A stretch of 64,000 nucleotides of DNA from Amycolatopsis jejuensis (GCF_000717335.1 NZ_JNYZ01000002.1:267394-331393), one strand, 5' to 3'. Positions 7,215 to 17,983 are shown, numbered from the stretch's first letter. Numbers and translations: made by a program. Notes: generated by a model not told the origin, from the letters alone.

Positions 7215-9704
7215 GTGGTGGAGCCGGGCCGGGTCGTGTTCTGGAGACCGGACGGTGCGGAACCGGAAGGGCCCGGGGTACGCGGCACGGTTGAGGTCGT
7301 GCTGCCCGACGGGCTGCGAACGGTGCCCGCGTTGCGGTTGCCGACCGCGGAGGCGGTACCGGTGCTCCGAGCGCTGGCGAGCCCGTCGGGCCGGTTCTGG
7401 GCACTGGCCGCGGAATCCGGGCAACGGCTCGCCGACGCCGGGTGGGCCGGTCCGCTCGACCCGGCCGAGGAGGAGTGGCTGCGGCGGCTGGCCGACGCGA
7501 TGCCACCGCATGCGCACGCCGTGCCGATCCCCGGTGATCCGGCGCGGCTGCCCGAGCCGTACCCGTTGCTGATGCGGTTCCTCGGCGACGTCACTGGGGT
7601 GCGGCCGCACCTGCGGGTCTCGTTGCGCATCGAGTCCGACGATCTGGCCGGCGGGCGGTTCCGCGCGGTGGTCCAGGTACACGGTGGTGCCGAGCCGCTC
7701 GTCGATGCGGAAGAGTTGTGGAGCACGGACGATCAGGAGGCACGGCACGAGGTTCTGCTGGCGTTGCGGCACGGCGCGGACGTCTGGCCGGCGCTCGCGC
7801 CCTTGCTGTCGGCCGCCGTTCCGTCGTCGGTTCCGCTTGGTGACCGGGAAATCGCGGAGCTGCTGGTCGGTGCGCTCGATGCGACCGATCTTGCCGTGCA
7901 CTGGCCCGCGGAGCTCACCGGTCTCTCGGCGCGCGCGGTCGTCCGGCCCGGCGACGCGCCGTCCGACGCGCGGGCGTTCTTCGGCGGCGACCAGGTGCTG
8001 CAGTTCGATTGGCAGCTCGCGCTCGGCGACAGTGAGCTGAGCGTCGCGGAACTCGACGCGCTCGCCGAGGCGCAGCGTCCGGTCGTCCGGCTGCGCGACC
8101 GGTGGGTGCTGCTGGACCGGAAGACCGCAGATCGCGCCAGGGATCGCACGCTGAAACCGCTCACCGCGATCGAGGCGCTCGGCGTCGCGCTCACCGGCCG
8201 CGCCGAGGTCGACGGCGATCAGGTGGAGGTCCGCACCGACGGGTGGCTGGAAGACCTGCGCGCGCGGCTGTCGGCCGATCCCGTCCCGGTTCCGCAACCT
8301 GCCGGGCTGGCCGCGAGCCTGCGGGACTACCAGCTACGCGGCCTGCAGTGGCTCGACACCGTCACCGGGCTCGGTCTCGGCGGCTGCCTCGCCGACGACA
8401 TGGGGCTGGGCAAAACGATCACGCTCATCGCACTGCACTTGCATCGCGCGGCGGGTCCGACACTGGTCGTGTGCCCGGCAACGCTCCTGGGTACGTGGGA
8501 AACCGAGATCCGGCGGTTCGCGCCCGGCATCCCGGTACGCCGGTTCCACGGCGCCTCGCGCTCGCTCGACGACCTCGGCGGCGGCTTCGTGCTCACCACG
8601 TACGGCACGCTGCGCACCGACCCGGCGCCGCTGGCCGGGATCACGTGGGACTTGCTGGTCGCCGACGAGGCGCAGCACGTCAAGAACCACCGATCCGACA
8701 CGGCGAAAGCGTTGCGGCTGGTGCCTTCCGGGGCGCGGGTCGCCCTCACCGGCACCCCGGTGGAGAACACGCTCACCGAGCTGTGGGCCATCCTCGACTG
8801 GACCACGCCGGGGCTGCTCGGTCCGGTCGCGGAGTTCCGGCAACGCTGGGGAAAGCCGGTCGAGGCAGGCGGCGATCCGGCGATCGCGGAGCAGCTGTCC
8901 CGCCTGCTGCGGCCGTTCCTGTTGCGGCGTCGCAAATCCGACCCGGGCATCGCGCCCGAACTGCCGGCCAAGACCGAGACCGACCGGCCGGTGTCGCTCA
9001 CCACCGAACAAGCGTCGCTCTACGAGGCCACAGTGCGCGAGCTGATGGCCGACATCGCCACGAGCGACGGCATGGCGCGCCGCGGCCGCGTCGTCAAACT
9101 CCTCACCGCGCTCAAGCAGATCTGCAACCACCCCGCGCACTACCTCGGCGAGGGCGCCGACAGCCCGCTCACCGGACGGTCCGGCAAGCTCGACCTCCTC
9201 GACGAGCTGCTCGACACGATCCTCGCCGAGGACGGCGCCGTGCTCGTCTTCACCCAGTACGTGGTGATGGCTCGGCTGCTCGAACGCCACCTCACCGCGC
9301 GCGGCATCAGGTCGCAGATGCTGCACGGCGGCACGCCGGTCGCCCGGCGCGAGGAGCAGGTCCGCCGCTTCCAGAACGGCGAAGTACCCGTGTTCCTGCT
9401 GTCGCTCAAGGCAGCGGGAACCGGCCTCACGCTCACCCGTGCCGACCACGTCGTGCACTACGACCGGTGGTGGAACCCGGCCGTCGAGGACCAGGCCACC
9501 GACCGCGCGTACCGGATCGGGCAGACGCGTCCGGTGCAGGTCCACCGGCTGGTCGCGGAAGGCACGGTCGAGGACCGGATCGCCGTGATGCTGCGCGAAA
9601 AACGAGCCCTCGCCGACTCCGTCCTCACCTCCGGCGAAGCCGCACTCACCGAGCTCAGCGACGACGAACTGGCCGAGCTCGTCACCCTCCGGAGGCCGCG
9701 ATGA
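7215..9704 (+). CDS. SNF2-family DNA-dependent ATPase/helicase
   Basis: This is an ATP-driven translocase of the bacterial SNF2/RapA-like type, about 829 residues. An N-terminal family-specific region of about 370 residues precedes the DExx domain. Walker A is DDMGLGKT, Walker B is DEAQ, and motif III is LTGTPVEN. The C-terminal helicase domain has VFTQYVVMARLLE, LLSLKAAGTGLTLT and DRAYRIGQ. Start choice is uncertain: GTG 7215 has no good ribosome site, whereas a CTG at 7200 is 8 bp behind GGGGAGGG, so real translation might begin there. The gene overlaps the following SWIM gene by 4 bp (ATGA). The pairing suggests the two act together on DNA or RNA polymerase; the process is not known. Confidence 0.9.
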   Translation: MVEPGRVVFWRPDGAEPEGPGVRGTVEVVLPDGLRTVPALRLPTAEAVPVLRALASPSGRFWALAAESGQRLADAGWAGPLDPAEEEWLRRLADAMPPHAHAVPIPGDPARLPEPYPLLMRFLGDVTGVRPHLRVSLRIESDDLAGGRFRAVVQVHGGAEPLVDAEELWSTDDQEARHEVLLALRHGADVWPALAPLLSAAVPSSVPLGDREIAELLVGALDATDLAVHWPAELTGLSARAVVRPGDAPSDARAFFGGDQVLQFDWQLALGDSELSVAELDALAEAQRPVVRLRDRWVLLDRKTADRARDRTLKPLTAIEALGVALTGRAEVDGDQVEVRTDGWLEDLRARLSADPVPVPQPAGLAASLRDYQLRGLQWLDTVTGLGLGGCLADDMGLGKTITLIALHLHRAAGPTLVVCPATLLGTWETEIRRFAPGIPVRRFHGASRSLDDLGGGFVLTTYGTLRTDPAPLAGITWDLLVADEAQHVKNHRSDTAKALRLVPSGARVALTGTPVENTLTELWAILDWTTPGLLGPVAEFRQRWGKPVEAGGDPAIAEQLSRLLRPFLLRRRKSDPGIAPELPAKTETDRPVSLTTEQASLYEATVRELMADIATSDGMARRGRVVKLLTALKQICNHPAHYLGEGADSPLTGRSGKLDLLDELLDTILAEDGAVLVFTQYVVMARLLERHLTARGIRSQMLHGGTPVARREEQVRRFQNGEVPVFLLSLKAAGTGLTLTRADHVVHYDRWWNPAVEDQATDRAYRIGQTRPVQVHRLVAEGTVEDRIAVMLREKRALADSVLTSGEAALTELSDDELAELVTLRRPR

Positions 9705-10348
9705 CCGACCGCGTGCGCGGATTCCCCGCGTTCCCGTCCCGCCCCGGCCGCGGCCCGTTCGCCGGCACCTGGTGGGGCCGCGCGTGGCTGCAGGCCATGG
9801 CAGACACCGCACTCGACCTGCGGCAACTGAAGAAAGGACGCCGCTACGCCGCAGCCGGCCTCGTCGGCCCGATCACGGTCAGCCCCGGCCGGATCACCGC
9901 CACCACCGAGGACGCCGACGACGGCCCGTACCGCACCGCCGTACACCTGGCCGAACTGTCCACCGCAGACTGGGACCTCCTGCTCGACCGCGCCGCCGAC
10001 CACGCCGGACACCTCGCCGCACTCCTGGACCGGCATCTGCCACCCGAACTGGCCGACGTCGTCCCACTGCTGCCCGGCATCGGCGACCTCGACCCCGACT
10101 GCGACTGCCCCGGCTGGGAACTCCCGTGCCGCCACGCCGCCGCATTGTCGTTCCAGGTCGCATGGCTCCTCGACGCCGACCCGTTCCTGCTGCTCCTCGC
10201 CCGAGGCCGCACCGAACAGGAAATCCTCGACGAACTGGGCCGCCGCACCGCAATGCGGGTCACCACGGGAGTTCCGGCCGCCGACGCTTACTCACGGGAG
10301 GTGCCTGAGCTGCCTGATCTTGCGGAGTTCACTCCTCGGGTCCGTTGA
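9701..10348 (+). CDS. SWIM zinc-finger protein, partner of SNF2 helicase
   Basis: This 215-residue protein has the SWIM pattern C-x-C-x(n)-C-x-H in DCDCPGWELPCRHAAAL at about 127-143, preceded by conserved FAGTWWGRAWLQAM near the N-terminus. SWIM fingers bind nucleic acid or protein. SNF2 and SWIM genes are a recurrent actinomycete pair. The ATG at 9701 overlaps the helicase stop by four bases, so the two are almost certainly translated together. Confidence 0.88.
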   Translation: MTDRVRGFPAFPSRPGRGPFAGTWWGRAWLQAMADTALDLRQLKKGRRYAAAGLVGPITVSPGRITATTEDADDGPYRTAVHLAELSTADWDLLLDRAADHAGHLAALLDRHLPPELADVVPLLPGIGDLDPDCDCPGWELPCRHAAALSFQVAWLLDADPFLLLLARGRTEQEILDELGRRTAMRVTTGVPAADAYSREVPELPDLAEFTPRVR

Positions 10349-11120
10349 GCTGGCTCGCCCCAGTGCTCCGGGGCCGTGAGCAGGGATCGGTGACGGGCGG
10401 GCGCGTCCGGGGTGGGCTGGTGTCCCGTGCGGGATTGCGAGTCCGTCGCGGAGTGGCGCCAGCGCTTGACGCCGTGCCCATGCGGGCCGGGAGCCAACAC
10501 GCGGACCGGAGGGAGCGCGGCCCGAGGGTGCCGATGTACGCGGAGGAAGGTCCTGGCCACTTGGGCGAAATGCCTTGGTCGGGCCGCGTTCGACGCGCCC
10601 GCCGTTGACCCGCCCCGCCGAAACCGACCGAGGTCGACCGGCGCATCCCGAAGCCGTCCGCCGAAGCCGACCGGCGCCTCCTGAAGCCGCCCGCCGAGGC
10701 CGACCGCTGCCTGCCGAAGCCGACCGGCGGCTCGACCCGCCGACCGCCGAAGCCGACCGGTGGGTCGACCGGAGCCCGCCGACTGTGGGCACCCGCCCGC
10801 CCCGACCGCCGGAGCGACGGCCGGGGCGGGCGGTTTCGCCATCCGAACCGGCCGTGGGTCCGGGCGGTCGATCCCGGCTGTCGAGCCACCGTTCCCTGCT
10901 GTGAGCCGAAAATTCGAAGCCAGCCCACACCCGACGCGGGGGCCGCGAGTCGGGTTGCGTGCCCGGCCCCCGACCGGCGCAGGGCCGGGGGAGCGGCGGC
11001 CACTCGTGGAGGCCCGACACCCGCCCGGACCGGGCACCGAGCCGGTGCAGAACCCCGTCCAGACGGACCGGAACGCGCCGGGGCCGGACTCTGCCGTCAC
11101 CTCGAACGGACCCCAGCGAC
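10349..11120. repeat. gene-free low-complexity repeat island 2
   Basis: About 770 bp without a supported gene. From about 10610 to 10780 the sequence is a degenerate array of GCCGAAGCCGACCGG-like units about 15 bp long, with variants CCGAGGCCGACCG and CCTGAAGCCGCCCG. The flanks are ordinary GC-rich sequence. Open frames here run through the repeat in several phases and look like composition artefacts. No terminator hairpin with a T-run was found after the SWIM gene. Confidence 0.55.
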
Positions 11121-11882
11121 TCACGCGTGGGTACCGCCGTCGACCCGGATTTCCGTTCCGGTGATGAACTCCCCGTCGTCCGAGGCGAGCATCGCCACCA
11201 CACCCGCCACCGCTTCCGGACGGCCGACCGGGTTGCCCACCGGAGTGGTCAAGTCCGTCGGCAGGATCGGAAGCAGCTTGCCGAACAACGAAAAATCCAC
11301 CCCTTCCGGTATCCAGCTGTCCGCATTGTCCGTGATTCCGCTCTTCACACTGCCCGGCGCCACGCTCACCACCCGCACGCCCCGCTTGCTGTACTCCAAC
11401 GCCAGCGAATGCGTCAGCGCGGCAATCCCGCCCTTGCTCGCCGCGTAGGCCGCCATGTACGGGTGGGCGAACGACGCCGACGTCGAGCTGAAGTTCACCA
11501 CCACCCCGCGGCCCGACTCGATCAGCGCCGGCAACGCTTCCCGCGTCACGAGAAACGTGCCGGTCAGGTTCACCGCCAGCACGCGGTTCCACAGTTCCAG
11601 CGACGTCTCATGCGTGTGCGCCGCTTCGAGGATCCCGGCTGCGTTGACCAAGACATCCAGCCCACCCAGCCGCGCCACCGCCGCGGACACCCCGGCCACG
11701 ACCGACTCCTCGTCGGCCACATCCAGCACCGCGGTCTCGACCCCGGGGTCATCGAGTTCGACAGGGGAGACGTCGGTCGCGACGACCCGCGCCCCCTCCG
11801 CTGCGAGCCGCTGTACCGTCGCCCGGCCGATCCCGGAAGCCGCGCCCGTCACCAAGATTCGCCGATCACGCAAACGAGTCAT
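11121..11882 (-). CDS. SDR-family NAD(P)-dependent oxidoreductase
   Basis: This 253-residue classical short-chain dehydrogenase has the cofactor motif TGAASGIG at about 12-19, NAAG in VLVNAAGIL, catalytic Ser in NFSSTSASF, and the active-site YAASK. The acidic residue after beta-2 (ATDVS) suggests NAD rather than NADP, which is inference. It begins 27 bp after rox on the same strand and may be its operon partner. Its substrate is unknown. Confidence 0.9.
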   Translation of the reverse strand: MTRLRDRRILVTGAASGIGRATVQRLAAEGARVVATDVSPVELDDPGVETAVLDVADEESVVAGVSAAVARLGGLDVLVNAAGILEAAHTHETSLELWNRVLAVNLTGTFLVTREALPALIESGRGVVVNFSSTSASFAHPYMAAYAASKGGIAALTHSLALEYSKRGVRVVSVAPGSVKSGITDNADSWIPEGVDFSLFGKLLPILPTDLTTPVGNPVGRPEAVAGVVAMLASDDGEFITGTEIRVDGGTHA

Positions 11883-11909
11883 CGGCCAACCATAGAGCGG
11901 GGCCGCGAC

Positions 11910-14067
<2,158 letters not shown>

Positions 14068-14109
14068 GGGCAAGGACATTAGCCCGCGCGAACCCGGACC
14101 GTACCCGGA

Positions 14110-15726
14110 CTAGCCGCGCGCGCGGCCGATGATCGCAGAAGTGTCCATTCCGGCGGGCAAAGTACCGAAAGCCAGGCCCCCGTCGCCGCCGAACCGCGTG
14201 CTGCAGAACGCGTCGGCCACCGACTGCGGACCGTGCCGCACGAGCAGCGATCCCTGCAGCACCAACGCCATCGACTCCACGACCCGCCGCGCCCGGAACT
14301 CCAGATCGTCCACATCGGACAGATCCTTCTTCAGCCGGTCCACCGCGTCATCCAGCCGCGAGTCACCACCAGCAGCGAGCTCGACCTCGGAGAAGAACGC
14401 CGCCACCGACTCCGGCTGCCGCGCCATCGCCCGTAACGCATCCAGCGCCGCGACGTTGCCCGAACCCTCCCAGATCGACATCAGGGGAGCCTCCCGGTAG
14501 AGCCGCGGCATCCCCGACTCCTCGACGTAACCGTTGCCCCCAAAGCACTCCAGCGCCTCCGCCGCGTGCATCGGCGCTCGCTTGCAGACCCAGTACTTCG
14601 AGACCGCCAGGCCCAGCCGCCGGAACGCCTGCTCCTGCTCGTCGTCCCGCCGGTCGCCCGCAGCCGCGAGCCGCATCGACACCGTGGTCGCCGCCTCCGC
14701 CTCGACCACCAGGTCCGCCAGCACGTTCGCCATCAACGGCTGGTCCACGAGCGTCTTCCCGAACGCGTGCCGGTGCGTCGCGTGATGCACCGCGCGGACC
14801 GCGCCGAGCCGCATCCCCGAAGCGCTGCCGAGCGCACAGTCCAGCCGGGTGTTGTTGACCATCTCGATGATCGTGCGCACCCCACGGCCCTCGTCACCGA
14901 CGAGCCAGCCCACCGCGTCCTCGTACTCGATCTCCGACGACGCATTCGACCGGTTGCCCAGCTTGTCCTTCAACCGCTGCAACCGGATCGGGTTGCGCGT
15001 ACCGTCCGGCAGCACGCGGGGGAGCAGGAAGCAGGACAGCCCACCGGGCGCCTGCGCGAGCGTGAGGAACAGGTCCGACATCGGCGCACTGGTGAACCAC
15101 TTGTGCCCGACCAGCCGATACGTGCCGTCGCCTGCGGGTCGCGCGGTGGTGGTGTTGGCCCGGACGTCCGAACCGCCCTGCTTCTCGGTCATCGACATGC
15201 CCGCGATCAACCCGCGCTTCGTGCTCGGCTCACGCAAGCCGAAGTCGTACACCGTCGACGCCAGCAGCGGCTCGTACTGCGCGGCCAGCTCCGGATTCGC
15301 CCGCAACGCCGGAACCGCCGCGTACGTCATCGAAATCGGGCAGGTGTGCCCGGCCTCCACCTGACCCCAGACGTACATCTTCGCCGCCCGCGCCGCATGC
15401 GCGCCGGGCCGCTCGTCTCGCCACGGCGCGGCCTGAAGCCCGTGCGACACGGCAACATTCATCAGATCGTGCCAATGCGGATGGAACTCGACCTCGTCGA
15501 TCCGGTGCCCGTACCGGTCGTGCGTCCGCAGCACTGGCTCGTTCTCGTTCACCAGCCGTCCCCAGTCCTGCGCCTGCTCGCTCCCGGCCAGCCTGCCCAG
15601 GTCGTGCAGCTCACCGGTCACCCACGACGCGTCCGCCCGCGCGACCGCGTCCAGCAGCGCCGGATCCTCCGCGACGTCGTACACCAGCGGCGGAACCTGA
15701 TTGGTGACCTCATGCGTGACGGGCAT
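14110..15726 (-). CDS. AidB-like acyl-CoA dehydrogenase
   Basis: This 538-residue flavoprotein of the AidB branch of acyl-CoA dehydrogenases is longer than the usual 380-400 residue enzymes because of N- and C-terminal extensions. Diagnostic runs are GMSMTEKQGGSDVRANTT, HKWFTSAPMSD, ALECFGGNGYVEESGMPRLY and EAPLMSIWEGSGNV. E. coli AidB belongs to the alkylation response; most actinomycete members are uncharacterised and may oxidise branched acyl-CoAs. The start (ATG 15726) lies 17 bp inside the end of the TetR gene, so the two are co-transcribed and the regulator probably controls this enzyme. Confidence 0.9.
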   Translation of the reverse strand: MPVTHEVTNQVPPLVYDVAEDPALLDAVARADASWVTGELHDLGRLAGSEQAQDWGRLVNENEPVLRTHDRYGHRIDEVEFHPHWHDLMNVAVSHGLQAAPWRDERPGAHAARAAKMYVWGQVEAGHTCPISMTYAAVPALRANPELAAQYEPLLASTVYDFGLREPSTKRGLIAGMSMTEKQGGSDVRANTTTARPAGDGTYRLVGHKWFTSAPMSDLFLTLAQAPGGLSCFLLPRVLPDGTRNPIRLQRLKDKLGNRSNASSEIEYEDAVGWLVGDEGRGVRTIIEMVNNTRLDCALGSASGMRLGAVRAVHHATHRHAFGKTLVDQPLMANVLADLVVEAEAATTVSMRLAAAGDRRDDEQEQAFRRLGLAVSKYWVCKRAPMHAAEALECFGGNGYVEESGMPRLYREAPLMSIWEGSGNVAALDALRAMARQPESVAAFFSEVELAAGGDSRLDDAVDRLKKDLSDVDDLEFRARRVVESMALVLQGSLLVRHGPQSVADAFCSTRFGGDGGLAFGTLPAGMDTSAIIGRARG

Positions 15727-16315
15727 CCGAACCTCCCAGCGACCGCACGACAAACGTGCTCAACTCGACGACCTCGACCGACCCACCGCTCGTCAGGGGA
15801 CCGATCAGCACCTCGGCGGCCGCCCCGACCAGCGCGGCCGCGCTCACTGCCGCGTCCTGCGCAGGCAACACTCCCATGCGCACGCCGTCCGCGACATGCT
15901 CGGCCACGACGTCCCGGAACACCCGCCGGAACTCGAGCCGCTCCGCGTCGATGACCGCGTCCACCGGCTCAGCCAGCAGCGCATACGCAAGCCGCGGCGC
16001 CTTCAACGCGCGCGCGGCAAACGTCTCGAACACCGCCACGACGCGCTGCAGCGGATCCTCCGGCCCGGCCGCAGCTGACCGCACGGCCTCGACCTCGCGC
16101 GACACCACCTGCCGGAAAACCCGTACGACCAGGTCAGCTTTGGTGGGGAAGTGGCGGTACACGGTCCCCACGGCAACCCCGGCCCGCTCGGCGACCGCCG
16201 CCACGGAACAACCGGCGTACCCGTGCTCGGCCAGCTGCTGCACCGTGGCGTCGACGATCGCGTCCCGCAACGCGTCGAGACGTTCCTGCACCTTGGGGGT
16301 CCTGCGGTAGGGCAC
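15710..16315 (-). CDS. TetR-family regulator of the AidB-like gene
   Basis: This 201-residue repressor has its helix-turn-helix near 30-60 (CSVAAVAERAGVAVGTVYRHFPTKADLVVRVF), followed by a helical ligand domain. I prefer the GTG at 16315, which gives VPYRRTPKVQERLDALRDAI, the usual family start; no clear ribosome site precedes it, so the message may be leaderless. A perfect 6+5+6 palindrome begins 8 bp upstream and is a good candidate autoregulatory operator. Its 3' end overlaps the dehydrogenase gene. Confidence 0.88.
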   Translation of the reverse strand: MPYRRTPKVQERLDALRDAIVDATVQQLAEHGYAGCSVAAVAERAGVAVGTVYRHFPTKADLVVRVFRQVVSREVEAVRSAAAGPEDPLQRVVAVFETFAARALKAPRLAYALLAEPVDAVIDAERLEFRRVFRDVVAEHVADGVRMGVLPAQDAAVSAAALVGAAAEVLIGPLTSGGSVEVVELSTFVVRSLGGSDARHA

Positions 16316-16322
16316 GGAAGAA

Positions 16323-16339
16323 GTGAACCACCCGTTCAC
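16323..16339. promoter_or_regulatory. candidate TetR operator
   Basis: Perfect inverted repeat GTGAAC, five bases, GTTCAC, directly upstream of the TetR start. Size and symmetry are typical of TetR operators; binding at this position would block transcription of the TetR-dehydrogenase pair. Confidence 0.6.
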
Positions 16340-16405
16340 AACTTCCGTCAACGTCCTCGAACCCAGCCTGGCGGGGGACTCGACGTTCAGGGCACTGGAG
16401 CGATA

Positions 16406-16433
16406 ACTTGACATAATGTAAATTATCGGCGTT
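16406..16433 (-). other. candidate dif site (XerCD recombination site)
   Basis: Read on the minus strand the 28 bp are: XerC-type arm AACGCCGATAA, six-base centre TTTACA, XerD-type arm TTATGTCAAGT. By my base-by-base comparison 19 of 28 positions equal E. coli dif, including 9 of 11 in the XerD arm, and the ATAAT...ATTATGT core is the hallmark of dif sites. It is markedly AT-richer than its surroundings. If correct, this point is the chromosome-dimer resolution site near the replication terminus and implies a circular chromosome. Confidence 0.75.
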
Positions 16434-16439
16434 TTGGCG

Positions 16440-16905
16440 ACCTGCTGATCCGTGAGCCGAGGAGGGGTTTTCTACGGGATTTCGGGTCTGTGTGCGGTCG
16501 CGCTGGTTCAGTTCTCGCCGCCTTGACGGTGCGGCTGCTGCAATCGGTGGATGACCCGACGCCTGGGCCACCCTGGCCGGGTCATCGCTGTGCCCGCAAG
16601 GTTCGGGCCCGGAATCCCCGAGCATGATGTCCCGTCAGCCGTGGTCAATTCGTCACGGTGACGAATTGACCACGGCTGACGGGATGATGGACATGAGGCA
16701 GAACAACCGCCATAGCACCAACTTCCGGCCCAACGGGTCCGCCTGGCGCCCAGTCCCGCAGAGATCCACTCGAACAGATGAACGCCTGCGCGTACCCCAT
16801 CGACTTGAGCGACCGGAAACACGATCGTCCTGCGGTAGTCGTTGGGGCCGAAAGGTGTTGTCCCCCAAGGGACTCAGCCCCTGCTGGAACACGTCCGGAG
16901 CAATG
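16440..16905. other. gene-free segment between dif-like sites
   Basis: About 470 bp with no recognised gene; short open frames on both strands give unfamiliar translations. It holds a 9-bp-arm inverted repeat (GATGACCCG at 16550, CGGGTCATC at 16578) and a 55-bp perfect palindrome. It is bounded by the candidate dif on the left and a symmetric dif-like site on the right, so it may be a relic of an element that used Xer sites. Confidence 0.5.
16630..16684. repeat. 55-bp perfect palindrome
   Basis: Two 27-base arms pair perfectly around a single central base at 16657. The left arm starts TCCCGTCAGCCG and ends TTCGTCAC. Such a long uninterrupted palindrome would extrude as a cruciform or form a very stable RNA hairpin. 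It has no T-run on either side and lies far from gene ends, so it does not look like a plain terminator. Confidence 0.9.
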
Positions 16906-16935
16906 TTTCATGCATAATCGCCATTATGCATGAAA
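16906..16935. other. symmetric dif-like site upstream of recombinase gene
   Basis: Perfect 13-base inverted repeat with a 4-base centre. Written as a Xer site it is an 11-base arm TTCATGCATAA, a six-base centre TCGCCA, and an 11-base arm TTATGCATGAA. It lies 56 bp before a Xer-like tyrosine recombinase gene, so it could be that enzyme's own crossover site. A repressor operator over the recombinase promoter is the main alternative. Confidence 0.55.
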
Positions 16936-16990
16936 TCGGACCGGCGTCCGGGGCGCAGGAATTGTCGGTGTGGTGCGATAAACCTTGTCC

Positions 16991-17983
16991 ATGCTCGTTT
17001 CCGAGGCACAGCAAGCGTTCTTCGCGGCACGGCGGCCGCGCAAGGACTCGCCGCACACCACCGCCGCCTATCGCCGCGATCTCGCGGGGATCACCGCTCT
17101 CCTGCTCACCGAACTGGGTCGCGACGACGTGGACGTCGCGGACCTGACCGCGCCGGTCCTGCGCTCGGCATTCGGTGCGTTCGCCGACAGTCACGCCAAG
17201 AGTTCGGTGCTGCGGGCGTGGTCGACGTGGAACCAGTTCCTCACGTTCTGTGTGTCGGACGGGTTGTTGCCGGGCAATCCGATGGGTGCGGTCGCGCGAC
17301 CCAAGACTCCCCCGCTCACCCCGAAACCCTTGCGAGGCGAGGAAACTCCCGAACAGCTGCTGGCCGCCGCTGCCGAAGGAGCCCGCCGCGCAAGGGATCC
17401 GTGGCCGGAGCGGGACGTGCTGGTACTGGCGCTGGGTCTCGTGGCGGGTCTGCGAGCGGCGGAAATGCGGGCGCTCACGCCACGTTCGGTGGTGGGACGC
17501 GACGGTGAACTGCGGTTGCACGTCCACGGCAAGGGCAGCCGGGACCGGTCGATCCCGGTGCAACCGGCCATGGCGCGGCTGATCGAAGAGTACGTGACGT
17601 CGTGTCGGCGGCGGTTCCCCCGGCAGCGGTTCCCGGCGAGCGAACCGCTGCTCCGGGACCGCGGCGGCGAGCCGATCGGCCGTGGCGCGCTGGAGTACCT
17701 GGTGAAGTCGTGCTACCGGTGGGCGGGCTTGCACGACCGGGTCCCGACCGGCGCGAACCTGCACGCGCTCCGCCACACGTTCGCCACCCGGCTGGCCGAG
17801 GACGGCGCGACGGCGTCGGAGATCATGACGCTGCTCGGTCACGCCAGCCTCGCCACGAGCCAGAACTACATCGAGGCAACCGGCCGCGAACAGCGCGCCG
17901 CCGCCGCGAGCAACCGCACTTACCGCGCCCTCAACGGACTGGCCCGCGAGCGCGAGGAACGGGAGGCGAATGTGATTGCATGA
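16991..17983 (+). CDS. XerC/D-like tyrosine recombinase
   Basis: This 330-residue site-specific recombinase has an N-terminal SAM-like DNA-binding domain (about 1-115) and a catalytic domain with all expected residues: Arg155 in GLRAAEMRALT, Lys181 in HGKGSRDRS, His258 and Arg261 in LHALRHTFATRL, His284 in LLGHASLATSQ, and nucleophile Tyr293 in NYIEA. Its length and motifs are those of chromosome-type Xer enzymes rather than phage integrases. A TTG at 16985 is an alternative start; neither start has a clear ribosome site. The candidate dif is 560 bp upstream and a symmetric dif-like site 56 bp upstream. It may be a second, site-linked Xer enzyme rather than the housekeeping XerC. Confidence 0.9.
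   Translation: MLVSEAQQAFFAARRPRKDSPHTTAAYRRDLAGITALLLTELGRDDVDVADLTAPVLRSAFGAFADSHAKSSVLRAWSTWNQFLTFCVSDGLLPGNPMGAVARPKTPPLTPKPLRGEETPEQLLAAAAEGARRARDPWPERDVLVLALGLVAGLRAAEMRALTPRSVVGRDGELRLHVHGKGSRDRSIPVQPAMARLIEEYVTSCRRRFPRQRFPASEPLLRDRGGEPIGRGALEYLVKSCYRWAGLHDRVPTGANLHALRHTFATRLAEDGATASEIMTLLGHASLATSQNYIEATGREQRAAAASNRTYRALNGLAREREEREANVIA

Noticed and set aside
10610..10900. Proline/arginine-rich protein encoded in repeat island 2
   Set aside because: Several frames are open simultaneously through the repeats and there is no ribosome site or third-position codon bias favouring one of them.
16440..16905. Small genes or an insertion-sequence remnant between the dif-like sites
   Set aside because: Short open frames exist on both strands but none gives a recognisable transposase or other domain, and one runs through the palindrome itself.
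16991..17983. Phage integrase with an adjacent tRNA attachment site
   Set aside because: No tRNA gene is nearby, and the length and motifs are those of Xer enzymes; the flanking repeats have dif geometry instead.
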